DNA from: Synergistaceae bacterium
GTDB lineage: Bacteria; Synergistota; Synergistia; Synergistales; Aminobacteriaceae
DNA: 64,000 nucleotides
Assembly: GCA_018436725.1 (NCBI GenBank)
Contig: JAHDKT010000028.1
Location: forward strand, 1 to 64,000
Direction: 5' to 3'
Shown: in pieces, positions 52,433-61,070 of the stretch
How positions within the stretch are numbered: position 1 is the first letter of the stretch
How the letters are laid out: each line of letters opens with the position of its first letter
Program-made: the position numbers and the translations under genes
Notes under the pieces: generated by a model
The model's database searches: none
Told to the model about the DNA's origin: nothing
What the model saw: only the letters and a program-made list of their open reading frames with translations

Positions 52433-53386
52433 TCAGACCATCTCCATCTCTTCGTCGGGGTCGAAGAGAAGAATGTCCCACCGTTCTTCGGTCAGTTCGC
52501 GCCCCCATATCGTGTGCGTGACTTCCTCGGTGGGGGAAAATCCGTACATTTCGTAGAGGTGGCGGGCATCCCGAAGCTCGGAGAACGTCCACAGAAAGAC
52601 CCTGTGGTACAGGTTCATCCGGGAGTAGTCCAGCGCTTCTTCCATAAGGCGTCTTCCCAACCCCATTCCGCGGAACACCGGTTCGACGAGGAACCAGCGA
52701 AGCTGCCCGACGCGTTCTTCGACGCGGTCGATAGCGATGGAACCGACGATCGAACCTCCGTGTTCCACCACCCATGCCTGACCAGCGTCGTTCTCCCTGT
52801 TCTTCAGGAAACGCGCCATTCCCTCGAAGAGGTATGTTTCGAACGACGGGTCGAAGCCGTACTGTTTTCCGTAGAAGTCCATGTGGCGGGCTGCGATGAT
52901 GCCGAGGTCTCCCGGAGACGCCGGTCGGACCGAGAGTTCGAGAGGCGACTTGGTCAGAAGCGAACGGATGTTGTCCATTGCGCCCAACAGCGAGGAGACT
53001 TCTCTCTCCGAAAGGGGGGAGATGAGATCCGCGGCTTTTTTATCCGAGGCTTTTTCCAAAGAGCCGAGCACACGTTCGCCATGATCGCTGAGCTTCAGCA
53101 GGTACGCCCGGCCGTCGAGCGGCGAGCGCTCCTTCGTCAGGAGATCGTCCTGTTCGAAGCGACGGACGATCCTGCTCAGATACCCCGGATCGAGTTCCAG
53201 TTCTCGGTTGATATCGCTTGCCGTAGGATTTTCCGAGTGTTTTATTTCGAAGAGCACCCGAACCTCGGCCAGGGAAAAGGGGCTGTTCAGTACCGACTGA
53301 TTGACTGCGCCGATGATCCGTGTATAGAATCTATTGAAAGAACGGATCTTCTGCGTGATATCATACAGATTCGTTTTCACTGCCAT
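52433..53386 (-). CDS. MarR-family regulator fused to GNAT acetyltransferase
   Basis: This 317-residue protein has an N-terminal winged helix of MarR type (about 1-150: LAEVRVLFEI, TASDINRELELDPGYLSRIVRRFE, LLTKERSPLDGR) and a C-terminal GNAT domain (about 155-310: VGSIAIDR, LRWFLVEPVFRGMGLGRRLMEEAL with the acetyl-CoA loop). The fusion is a known architecture; the molecule acetylated is unknown. A perfect palindrome lies across its own promoter, which suggests autoregulation. The ATG at 53386 follows AAGGA; a GTG at 53389 is an alternative. Confidence 0.9.
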   Translation of the reverse strand: MAVKTNLYDITQKIRSFNRFYTRIIGAVNQSVLNSPFSLAEVRVLFEIKHSENPTASDINRELELDPGYLSRIVRRFEQDDLLTKERSPLDGRAYLLKLSDHGERVLGSLEKASDKKAADLISPLSEREVSSLLGAMDNIRSLLTKSPLELSVRPASPGDLGIIAARHMDFYGKQYGFDPSFETYLFEGMARFLKNRENDAGQAWVVEHGGSIVGSIAIDRVEERVGQLRWFLVEPVFRGMGLGRRLMEEALDYSRMNLYHRVFLWTFSELRDARHLYEMYGFSPTEEVTHTIWGRELTEERWDILLFDPDEEMEMV

Positions 53387-53417
53387 CACATCCTTTCTTT
53401 ATGGATTCTCATCCTGT

Positions 53418-53447
53418 AATGATATTCCATATCATTGATGCTGTCAA
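53418..53447 (-). promoter_or_regulatory. Promoter and palindromic operator of the MarR-GNAT gene
   Basis: On the minus strand TTGACA (53442-53447) and TATCAT (53419-53424) are 17 bases apart. The perfect inverted repeat AATGATAT-TCC-ATATCATT (53418-53436) covers the spacer and the -10, where a bound MarR dimer would block RNA polymerase. Confidence 0.75.
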
Positions 53448-53540
53448 GCAATTTAGCGTTCGTTTGGAAGAAATTTTTGAGAAAATACACCACTTCCCGT
53501 GAGCTTCACCGTGAAGTGTATGCATATCCTAGAATGAGAT

Positions 53541-54815
53541 TCATCGATGTTTCGTCAGGTCCTTCAGACGCTGGAGTTCCTCGGGGAGAATGGCGCCCGA
53601 GATGAAGGATGTGTAGGCGGTCTTGTTGTGGAGGAGCGGTTCCTCCCGCAGTTGCGGGATAGCTGCGGCCGCTTCCTCGAACGACGGCGTCCCGGGAACG
53701 GGGGAGAACTCGGCCAGCTTCGCCCGGGCGCCGCAGGATTCGGCGAAAAGTATCGAATCCGCCACTGAGGAGGTCGTCTGCCCCGGCAGACCTGCGAGAA
53801 TGTAGGTCTCCATCTGTTCGGACGTGAAGCCCGCTCGCCGCAAATCGCCCAGAGCACGCCGGAATTCCTCCCCGGACGTCTTGCCCGAGCCCTTTCGTTG
53901 AACGTCGGGATCGCTGCTCTCGAGGCTCAGGCGCAGCGTTTGAAATCCCGTCCGCTTGAGGACTGCGGCGCAGCGTTCGTCTATCTCCCGAATGTGCAGG
54001 CCGTTCGGCGTGTGGTAACGGACGCCCGGAAAACGGGAGTGGAGCGCCTCGCAGAGCGGGTAGAAGCGCCGCTCTTTGTCGATCAGCAGCGCGTCGTCGT
54101 AGAATGCGGCGTCCCGCGCTCCATGCAGAGAAAACTGAAAGGCGGCGTCGGCAAGCGTTTCGGAAAGCTCCCTCTCGACGAACTTCGGGAAGAGACGCTT
54201 CGAAGCGCAGTATTCGCACGAAAGCGGGCAGCCGAACGACGTCAGAAGCACCGCGTATCCGGATTCCGCGTACAGCTCCATCGCCGGGCGGACGAGGGGG
54301 ATGGACGGCAGGACGTCCTGCACGACGTCCGCGCCGGACCGTACGGCGTGTTCGGGGCAGAGCCGGGCGTAGACGCCTCCAAGAATGACGGGAACGCCCG
54401 GGAATAGCTCTTTCGCCAGTTCGACGGCGCGAAAGACGCCCTCGTACCAGTAGGTCATGCCGGACGTGACCAGCACGCAGTCCGGACGGGGAAGCGCGCG
54501 CATTCTTCGAAGCATCGCCGCGTCGTCCAGACCGAAGCGGTGATAGCGCCGGGGGATGTTCTTGAAAACGGTCGGTTTTGGTACCTCGCTCCGGACCAGT
54601 TTCCGTCGCCCGAAGGAGATCGCCTCGCCCGCTTCCTCCGCGAGGCAATCGAGAAGAAATACTGTGTTCTCCCGTCTCCTAAGAGCGTCGAGGAGAAAGA
54701 GGAGCCCGAGCGGTTTGGCCCATAGATCGAAACAAGTGAAGTCGAAGACGGGGGGATTGATCCCGAGGATGGTCGCTCCCCGAAGTCCCCGGAGAAATGA
54801 CGTTGAATCCGCCAT
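53541..54815 (-). CDS. Radical SAM protein (B12-binding-like N-terminal domain)
   Basis: This 424-residue protein carries CPLSCEYC (CxxxCxxC) near residue 195, which binds the [4Fe-4S] cluster that cleaves S-adenosylmethionine. Upstream, the region VPVILGGVYARLCPEHAV matches the Rossmann-like domain often found before B12-type radical SAM enzymes, but no DxHxxG cobalamin motif is clear. The C-terminal half has LRLSLESSDPDVQRK and YILAGLPGQT, typical of the radical SAM barrel. Substrate unknown. It is transcribed leftward, away from the thiamine riboswitch. Confidence 0.82.
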   Translation of the reverse strand: MADSTSFLRGLRGATILGINPPVFDFTCFDLWAKPLGLLFLLDALRRRENTVFLLDCLAEEAGEAISFGRRKLVRSEVPKPTVFKNIPRRYHRFGLDDAAMLRRMRALPRPDCVLVTSGMTYWYEGVFRAVELAKELFPGVPVILGGVYARLCPEHAVRSGADVVQDVLPSIPLVRPAMELYAESGYAVLLTSFGCPLSCEYCASKRLFPKFVERELSETLADAAFQFSLHGARDAAFYDDALLIDKERRFYPLCEALHSRFPGVRYHTPNGLHIREIDERCAAVLKRTGFQTLRLSLESSDPDVQRKGSGKTSGEEFRRALGDLRRAGFTSEQMETYILAGLPGQTTSSVADSILFAESCGARAKLAEFSPVPGTPSFEEAAAAIPQLREEPLLHNKTAYTSFISGAILPEELQRLKDLTKHR

Positions 54816-54930
54816 GCATGCTCAGCTCTTTTCTGAAGATATGGTGGAAACCGCGGCGCGGCTGTCTCCTCTTCGCTTTCGCCAATGATACCATCGGGCA
54901 TACGCCCGGCGCGACGGTCTCGACGGTATT

Positions 54931-54960
54931 TTGACAGGTTTTCCTTCCGGGGTGTATAAT
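54931..54960 (+). promoter_or_regulatory. Consensus promoter of thiT (TTGACA-18-TATAAT)
   Basis: Both hexamers are exact; the spacer is 18 bases. It directly precedes a TPP riboswitch. Confidence 0.85.
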
Positions 54961-54969
54961 CAAGGCGTT

Positions 54970-55065
54970 CGCATCGGGGGAGTCCGCAACGGACTGAGAG
55001 GGGGTTGTTCGCGCCCCGACTCCTGGAACCTGATCCGGGTTATGCCGGCGAAGGGAAGGTGCCGC
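54970..55065 (+). ncRNA. TPP (THI-box) riboswitch
   Basis: The leader shows the THI-box series: CGGGGGAGTCC, GGACTGAGAGGG, GAACCTGATCCGGGTTATGCC and GGCGAAGGGA. Thiamine pyrophosphate binding would lower expression of thiT. No T-rich terminator hairpin is obvious between the aptamer and the start at 55114, so control may be at translation. Confidence 0.95.
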
Positions 55066-55113
55066 TTTCAAGGGACATTCCACCGATGGATATTTCGAAA
55101 GGAGGAGTGTTCC

Positions 55114-55629
55114 ATGTTTCATATACGCAACACGATTCTCGTCGAAGGCGCTCTCGCAGTCGCCCTCTCCGTCGTTTTCTCGGCGCTTCGCCTCTGGACG
55201 ATGCCCCAGGGAGGTTCCATCACGCTCGAAATGCTTCCGATCTTCCTCTTCGCCCTCAGGCGGGGCGGCAAGGCGGGGTTCGCCGCAGGAGCGGTCTCGG
55301 GCGTTATGCAGCTCATCACCGGCGGCTACATCGTCCACCCCGCCCAGGCTCTTCTGGACTATCCGCTCGCGTTCGGCGTCCTCGGCGCGACGGGTTTCTT
55401 CAAGAACATGCCCCTCTGGCTGGGGATATCGATCGGCGGCGCGCTCCGCTTCTTCTGCCACGTGCTCTCCGGGGTCGTCTTCTTCGGCTCGTTCGCCCCG
55501 GAGGGAACGAACGTCTGGATGTACTCCGCGGTATACAACGGCTCGTACATGGCCCCGACGCTCGTCGTCTGCGCCGTGCTCGCCTATCTTATCTGGCCCA
55601 GGCTCAAGAGGATCGGGACCGAGGGATAA
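55114..55629 (+). CDS. thiT: Thiamine-binding ECF transporter S component
   Basis: This 171-residue membrane protein has six transmembrane helices and the ThiT pattern: RLWTMPQGGSITLEMLPIF, FALRRGGKAGFAAG, and the later YNGSYMAP. ThiT captures thiamine and works with the energising ECF module (EcfA, EcfA', EcfT), which is not in the window. AGGAGG is 9 bases before the ATG at 55114. Its 3' end overlaps that of the convergent mutY gene by 26 bp. Confidence 0.93.
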   Translation: MFHIRNTILVEGALAVALSVVFSALRLWTMPQGGSITLEMLPIFLFALRRGGKAGFAAGAVSGVMQLITGGYIVHPAQALLDYPLAFGVLGATGFFKNMPLWLGISIGGALRFFCHVLSGVVFFGSFAPEGTNVWMYSAVYNGSYMAPTLVVCAVLAYLIWPRLKRIGTEG

Positions 55630-56683
55630 TTCCCTCATCGAAGAGCCGTTCCCTGACCTTTCTGCTCCCTGCGGGCAGAGGCGCGGCGGCCAGTTCGGAA
55701 GGAAGGGCCCATCTGCCGCCCCCGTCCGCGAGGTCGCCCGGGGAGTGCAGCCGGATAATCCGGACTGCGAGGCGAAGACGCCACTTCGTGAAGGAGCAGC
55801 GCACTTCGCCGCCGCAGTCCGGCGCGCATCTCCGCGCCTTTTCGGTCAGCGCCGACTCCGGCTCCGCGGGCGGCGCGCTCCACGGAAACTCCTCGAAACC
55901 CGCCCACAGCCCCGACGGCGGGCGTTTCCTCAAAAAGACCATGTCGTTGTACAGGTAGACGGCGAGAATTCCTTCAAGGCTCTCGGACTTCGTCCTTCGG
56001 GAGATCATCGGCCGTTCAAGGGCGCTCCCCCGAAGCCTCGCGAGGCAGAGAAAACCGAGAGGGCACTCTCCGCACAGCGTCGACGCGGGCGCACAGAGCG
56101 TGGCGCCAAGCTCCATGATCGCGGAGTTGAAGTCTCCCGGACGATCCGGCGGAAGCATCCGTTCGAAGGCGCTCAGAACGGTTCTTTCCCCCGAACTGCG
56201 GTCGACGGGCTCTTCAAGATCGAGCAGACGTGAGAAGACCCTCTTCCCGTTGGCGTCGAGGGCGGGGACGTGAAGCCCGAATGCGATGCTCGCCACGGCC
56301 GCCGCGGTGTAGGGACCGACGCCCGGAAGGGCGCGTAGCTCCTCGTAGGATGCCGGAAGCGTATCGAGCCCGCGAGCTTCAAGCAGCCGCGCCGCGCGCA
56401 GCAGGTTTCTCGCCCTGGAGTAGTACCCCAACCCCTCCCATGCCCTGAGGACATCCTCTTCATCGGCCCCGGCGAGCGAACGTAGCGTGGGGAAGGCGCG
56501 CATCCAACGGCGATGGTACTCGACGCCGCGTGCAGCCTGCGTCTGCTGCAGCATCACCTCCGAGATCCATACCGCGTACGGGTCGTTCGTTTCTCTCCAC
56601 GGAAAAGGGCGTCGGCAGAAGTCGTACCAGCGCAGCAGAGGCCCGACCCCTTCTTCCAAAGGTATAGGCGGCGGATGGTTCAT
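55604..56683 (-). CDS. mutY: A/G-specific adenine DNA glycosylase
   Basis: This 359-residue repair enzyme removes adenine opposite 8-oxoguanine. Features are WISEVMLQQTQ with the catalytic Glu, LPGVGPYTAAAV (helix-hairpin-helix), LDANGKRVFSR with the catalytic Asp, and the four cluster cysteines spaced C-x6-C-x2-C-x5-C (residues about 195-211). A C-terminal NUDIX-like domain follows that recognises 8-oxoG. The ATG at 56683 follows AAGGAG at a long spacing. The 3' end overlaps thiT. Confidence 0.94.
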   Translation of the reverse strand: MNHPPPIPLEEGVGPLLRWYDFCRRPFPWRETNDPYAVWISEVMLQQTQAARGVEYHRRWMRAFPTLRSLAGADEEDVLRAWEGLGYYSRARNLLRAARLLEARGLDTLPASYEELRALPGVGPYTAAAVASIAFGLHVPALDANGKRVFSRLLDLEEPVDRSSGERTVLSAFERMLPPDRPGDFNSAIMELGATLCAPASTLCGECPLGFLCLARLRGSALERPMISRRTKSESLEGILAVYLYNDMVFLRKRPPSGLWAGFEEFPWSAPPAEPESALTEKARRCAPDCGGEVRCSFTKWRLRLAVRIIRLHSPGDLADGGGRWALPSELAAAPLPAGSRKVRERLFDEGIIPRSRSS

Positions 56684-56725
56684 CGTGAGACACGCTCCTT
56701 CCCGAAGCTTCTTTTTCTCCCATTG

Positions 56726-56754
56726 TGTATAACACGCCCCCGCATAGGGTACAA
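56726..56754 (-). promoter_or_regulatory. Promoter of mutY (TTGTAC-17-TATACA)
   Basis: The minus strand has TTGTAC (56749-56754), a 17-base spacer and TATACA (56726-56731) preceded by TG. It overlaps a possible rightward -10 (TACAAT at 56750) for glgB. Confidence 0.5.
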
Positions 56755-56871
56755 TACAAGGAAGGCATTTCCGGACGATTCGGACGTCTCTTCGCCCGGA
56801 AGAGTTTCGGACGGCGGAGGCGGTCCCCCGTCCTCTCGGGGGCGCTCTATCCCGCAGAAGGAGGAACGACA

Positions 56872-58875
56872 ATGGCGAAAGAAGAGAATATCCGGTACGA
56901 CTTTTCCCTTTTCGGCGAGATGGACTCCTATCTCTTCAGGGAGGGGAATCACTTCCGTCTGTACGAGAAGCTCGGGGCGCACGTCGTCGACGACGGAAAG
57001 CATCGGGGGACGTACTTCGCGCTCTGGGCGCCCAACGCGCAGGAGGTCAGCGTGATCGGCGCCTTCAACGACTGGGACAGAACGCGCCACTACCTCTCCC
57101 CAAGAAAAGACAGCTCGGGAGTGTGGGAGGGCTTCGTCTCCGGCGCGGGCAAGGGGGCGCTGTACAAGTACTCCCTCCGCTCCCGCGACGGAAGCGTCGT
57201 CGAGAAGGGCGACCCCTTCGCCGCCTTCTGGGAGATCGCGCCGAAGACGGCCTCCATCGTCTGGCCGCACGACTATACATGGAACGACGGCGAGTGGATG
57301 AAGACGAGGCGCGAACGCAACGCCCTCGACGCGCCGATGTCGATCTACGAGGTGCATGTCGGATCGTGGCGGAGAAAGCCCGCCGAGGGTTTCCGCTCCC
57401 TCTCCTACCGCGAGCTGGGGCACGAACTCGGCGAGTACGTCCGGTCGGCCGGCTTCACGCACGTCGAGCTGCTCCCCGTGATGGAACACCCCTTCTACGG
57501 CTCCTGGGGGTACCAGACGCTGGGCTACTTCGCGCCCACCAGTCGCTACGGAACGCCCGAGGACTTCATGTACATGGTGGACGTGCTCCACCAGATGGGC
57601 GTCGGCATCATCCTCGACTGGGTACCGTCGCACTTCCCCGACGACGCGTACGGAATCGCCCGTTTCGACGGCACGTGCCTCTACGAGCACGAGGATCCCC
57701 GCAAGGGGTACCAGCCTGACTGGGGGAGCCAAATCTTCAACTTCGGCCGCAACGAGGTGCGCGAGTTCCTGATCAGCAGCGCCTTCTGCTGGCTCGACCG
57801 CTTTCACGCGGACGGCCTCCGGGTGGACGCCGTCGCGTCGATGCTCTACCTCGACTACTCGCGCAGGGCGGGGGAGTGGATTCCGAACAAGTTCGGCGGC
57901 AGGGAGAACCTTGAGGCCGTCGACTTCCTGAAAAAGCTCAACGAAGCCGTGTACAAAGAGTTCCCCGACGTCCAGACCATCGCCGAGGAGTCCACGGCGT
58001 GGCCCATGGTGACGCGTCCCACCTTCCTCGGAGGCCTCGGCTTCGGTATGAAGTGGAACATGGGGTGGATGCACGATATCCTTGAGTATATGCGGAAGGA
58101 TCCGGTCTACCGGAAGTACAACCACAACAAGATCACCTTCAGCATCATGTACGCCTTCACCGAGAACTTCCTGCTCCCCTTCTCCCACGACGAGGTGGTC
58201 CACGGCAAGGGCTCCATGCTGGGCAAGATGCCGGGCGACGAATGGCAACAGTACGCCAACCTCAGGCTGCTCTACGGGTATTTTTTCGCCCATCCGGGAA
58301 AAAAACTGCTCTTCATGGGGAGCGAGTTCGGTCAGGGGAGAGAGTGGAACCACGACGACAGTCTCTTCTGGGATCTCCTGCACTCGCCCCGTCACCATGG
58401 GATGCTGCACTGGGTGAAGGACCTCAACCGCGTCTACAGGAGCGAGGCCGCGCTCCACGGGCGGGACTTCTCTCCGGAAGGGTTCCAGTGGTGCGATTTG
58501 TCCGACTGGGAGCAGAGCATCGTCTCCTTCGTCCGGAAGAGCGCGGGCGGGGATATGGTCTTCGCTGTCTGCAACTTCACTCCGGTGCCGCGTTTCGGTT
58601 ACCGCATCTCCGTCCCCCGGGGGGGGAGATGGAGCGAACTGCTCAACAGCGATGCGGCGGAGTACGGGGGAAGCGGCGTCGGTAACTTCGGCGGAGTGCT
58701 GTCCGAGCCGCTGCCGGACTCCTCGTGGCATTCGCTGACGCTTGCGCTGCCGCCGCTGGGGATGCTCCTCTTCAAGCTGGAACGGCCGGAGGCTCTTCCG
58801 GAGTCCGTCGCGGCGAAACGGCCGGAAGAGACGAACCGCCCGCATGCGGAAACGGAGCGCGGCGGGAAGAACTAG
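56872..58875 (+). CDS. glgB: 1,4-alpha-glucan branching enzyme
   Basis: This 667-residue enzyme makes alpha-1,6 branches in glycogen. An N-terminal CBM48-like domain (YFALWAPNAQEVSVIGAFNDWD) precedes a GH13 barrel with YEVHVGSWR, HADGLRVDAVASM (nucleophile Asp), IAEEST (acid/base Glu) and FSHDEVVHGKGSM. A C-terminal beta domain ends the protein. Ribosome site AAGGAGG. No other glycogen gene is nearby, so it is isolated. Confidence 0.95.
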   Translation: MAKEENIRYDFSLFGEMDSYLFREGNHFRLYEKLGAHVVDDGKHRGTYFALWAPNAQEVSVIGAFNDWDRTRHYLSPRKDSSGVWEGFVSGAGKGALYKYSLRSRDGSVVEKGDPFAAFWEIAPKTASIVWPHDYTWNDGEWMKTRRERNALDAPMSIYEVHVGSWRRKPAEGFRSLSYRELGHELGEYVRSAGFTHVELLPVMEHPFYGSWGYQTLGYFAPTSRYGTPEDFMYMVDVLHQMGVGIILDWVPSHFPDDAYGIARFDGTCLYEHEDPRKGYQPDWGSQIFNFGRNEVREFLISSAFCWLDRFHADGLRVDAVASMLYLDYSRRAGEWIPNKFGGRENLEAVDFLKKLNEAVYKEFPDVQTIAEESTAWPMVTRPTFLGGLGFGMKWNMGWMHDILEYMRKDPVYRKYNHNKITFSIMYAFTENFLLPFSHDEVVHGKGSMLGKMPGDEWQQYANLRLLYGYFFAHPGKKLLFMGSEFGQGREWNHDDSLFWDLLHSPRHHGMLHWVKDLNRVYRSEAALHGRDFSPEGFQWCDLSDWEQSIVSFVRKSAGGDMVFAVCNFTPVPRFGYRISVPRGGRWSELLNSDAAEYGGSGVGNFGGVLSEPLPDSSWHSLTLALPPLGMLLFKLERPEALPESVAAKRPEETNRPHAETERGGKN

Positions 58876-58885
58876 CGGAACGGTC

Positions 58886-58922
58886 GAAGGGGAGGGGGGT
58901 AAACTCGCTCCCCCTCCCCTTC
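58886..58922. terminator. Hairpin between glgB and the convergent amidohydrolase gene
   Basis: GAAGGGGAGGGGG (58886-58898) pairs perfectly with CCCCCTCCCCTTC (58910-58922). It lacks a T-run on either side, so termination strength is uncertain. Confidence 0.55.
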
Positions 58923-58932
58923 GCTAAAAAGC

Positions 58933-60189
58933 TTATGCGCCCGCCAGGGAGAGCACGGCCCCGAGGATCACGTTCACGCCCTTCGCGATCTGCTCGTAGT
59001 CGGTCCACTCCTCAGGGCAGTGGCTCCGCCCCCCCTTGCTGGGGACGAAGACCAGCCCGACGTCGGTAATCCCCGCCATGATCATCGCGTCGTGTCCTGC
59101 GCCGCTCTGCATGCTCCTCATCGAGTAGCCGCGTTTCTTCGCCTCTTCCGTGAAAAGGCCGACGATCTCCTCCGACATGTGTACCGGCGCGACGGTGATC
59201 TTCTCCGTGATGGACGTTCGCACGCCGTGCTTCGTCTCCATCTCCTTCAGGAACGCGCCGAGCGAGGAGACGAGCCCGGTCACTTTTTCGTTGTTCACCG
59301 AGCGAATGTCGACCGTGAAAAAGACCCTCCCCGGAACGATGTTCGCCCCTCCGGGAAAGACCTCCATCCTCCCGATCGTCCCCACGGTACCCTCGCCCGC
59401 CTCCCGCGCCGCCCTATCCAGAAAGAGCGCCGTCTCGGACGCCGCGAGGAGCGCGTTCGCCCGCATATCCATCGGCGTGGTCCCGGCATGGTCCGGTCTG
59501 CCGAGGATCTCCACTTCCTGCTGCGTGATGCCGACGATCGTCTTCACGATGCCCACGTCCAGTCCTTCGGCCTCCAGGATGGGCCCCTGCTCGATGTGCA
59601 GCTCGATGAAAGCCTTCAGGCTCCCCTTCGGACGGACCGCCTCGCCGATCCTGTCCGGGTCGAAGCCGAAGGAGTGCATCGCCTCCGCCGCGGAAATCCC
59701 GTCGCGGTCCTTGAATGTGTCGAGCTGCTCGCGGGAGACGCGCCCCGTCATCGCCCGGCTGCCGTAGAGGCCGCCGCCGAAACGCGCTCCCTCTTCCTCC
59801 ACGAGGGCGGCGAACTCAAGAGGGTACTCCGTTTCGACGCCGTGCTCGTGGAGCGTGCGCGCTATCTCCAGCCCCATCACGACGCCCGCCGGGCCGTCGA
59901 AGTCGCCGCCGTTCTTCACCGAGTCGAAGTGCGACCCGATCATTATGGCCGGAGCGTCCGCGCGCTTCCCGGCCCTTCTGCCGAAGAGGCTGCCCGCCGC
60001 GTCCTCGTACGTGGAAAGGCCGGCCTCCTCCATGCGCGCCCGGATGTACTCCCTCGTCTTCTTGTCCTCCTCCGAAAAGGAGTGCCGCGTCATCCCCCGT
60101 CCCGGAGAGGCCGTGAACGCCGCCATGGCTTCCAGATCCTTCCGGATGCGCTCCGTCCGTGCCGAGATGGTTTTTCCTGCTGTATTCAT
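58933..60189 (-). CDS. M20-family Zn-dependent amidohydrolase (carbamoylase/allantoate type)
   Basis: This 418-residue enzyme of the N-carbamoyl-L-amino acid hydrolase/allantoate amidohydrolase group has GSHFDSVKNGGDFDG (metal His and Asp), ALVEEEGARFGG, HIEQGPILEAEGL, GRPDHAGTTPMDMR and SGAGHDAMIMA with a further metal His. The substrate is a small amide or ureide and cannot be fixed by sequence. It is the last gene of a three-gene leftward operon with a DMT exporter and an aldo-keto reductase; the exporter ends 4 bases upstream. Confidence 0.88.
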   Translation of the reverse strand: MNTAGKTISARTERIRKDLEAMAAFTASPGRGMTRHSFSEEDKKTREYIRARMEEAGLSTYEDAAGSLFGRRAGKRADAPAIMIGSHFDSVKNGGDFDGPAGVVMGLEIARTLHEHGVETEYPLEFAALVEEEGARFGGGLYGSRAMTGRVSREQLDTFKDRDGISAAEAMHSFGFDPDRIGEAVRPKGSLKAFIELHIEQGPILEAEGLDVGIVKTIVGITQQEVEILGRPDHAGTTPMDMRANALLAASETALFLDRAAREAGEGTVGTIGRMEVFPGGANIVPGRVFFTVDIRSVNNEKVTGLVSSLGAFLKEMETKHGVRTSITEKITVAPVHMSEEIVGLFTEEAKKRGYSMRSMQSGAGHDAMIMAGITDVGLVFVPSKGGRSHCPEEWTDYEQIAKGVNVILGAVLSLAGA

Positions 60190-60193
60190 TTTT

Positions 60194-61063
60194 CTAACTC
60201 TCCTTCGAGGCGAGAAAGATCCCCGCCAGAATAAGCCCTCCTCCGAGGACCTTGAGTGCGGTAATCGGCTCTCTTAGGAAGAGCGCCGCGAGCAGAGAAC
60301 TGCCGACGGGCTCCCCCAGCAGGCAGAGCGCGACGGTTCCGCCCGTCAGCCAGCGGAGCGCCCAGTTGTAGCTCGAATGCCCCAGCAGCTGCGGCACGAG
60401 CGCCATGAGGAAGAACGCGCTCCACGTCCCCCCCGTGTAGCCTGCGACGGGAAGACCGAATGCGAGCACGACGATCCAGAGAACGACGGCCGCGGTGCCG
60501 TAGTTCAGCGTCACGTAGCTCCCCAGCGAGATGCGCGGCCTGACCTTCCGGCCGAAGAGAATGTACAGAGCGGCGAAGAAGCTCCCTTGGAGCGCGAGGA
60601 AGTTCCCCCACAGCGCGGACCACCCCAGAGCGAAGTCGCCCCAGCTGATGACGACGGCTCCCGGAAGCGCCAGCAGCAGCCCCTTCTTCAGCGACGGGGA
60701 GAACGGGTCTCCCGTCAGGAGGGGTGAGAGCAACCCCGTCCACAGCGGGATCGCGTTCACGATGACCACGCTGCTGGCCACGGAGGTGTAAAAGAGCGAG
60801 GAGATCCACGTGGCGAAGTGCAGTGCGAGGAAGACGCCCGAGGCGACGCCGCGAAGGATGTCGCTCCTGTCGAGAGAGGAGATCTCGCGCACCGCCCGCC
60901 GCGCCGTGAAGGGGAGCAGAAAGAGCGTCGCCAGTCCGACCCTGTAGGCGGCGATGACGAGCGGGGGCGCTTCGGCCATCCGTGCGAAGATTGCTCCCGT
61001 CGAAATCGCGAAGACCCCCAGCGAAAGGACGAACCACGGCGAAACGGGCGGCCTGTCGTTCAT
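60194..61063 (-). CDS. DMT-superfamily (EamA) transporter
   Basis: This 289-residue inner-membrane protein has about ten transmembrane helices in two EamA repeats (first FAISTGAIFARMAEAPPLV, second WGNFLALQGSFFAALYIL). It differs from the DMT exporter at 20 kb. Being in an operon with an amidohydrolase and an aldo-keto reductase, it may move a related amino acid or product. The gaps to its neighbours are 4 and 7 bases. Confidence 0.88.
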   Translation of the reverse strand: MNDRPPVSPWFVLSLGVFAISTGAIFARMAEAPPLVIAAYRVGLATLFLLPFTARRAVREISSLDRSDILRGVASGVFLALHFATWISSLFYTSVASSVVIVNAIPLWTGLLSPLLTGDPFSPSLKKGLLLALPGAVVISWGDFALGWSALWGNFLALQGSFFAALYILFGRKVRPRISLGSYVTLNYGTAAVVLWIVVLAFGLPVAGYTGGTWSAFFLMALVPQLLGHSSYNWALRWLTGGTVALCLLGEPVGSSLLAALFLREPITALKVLGGGLILAGIFLASKES

Positions 61064-61070
61064 GGCGCGC

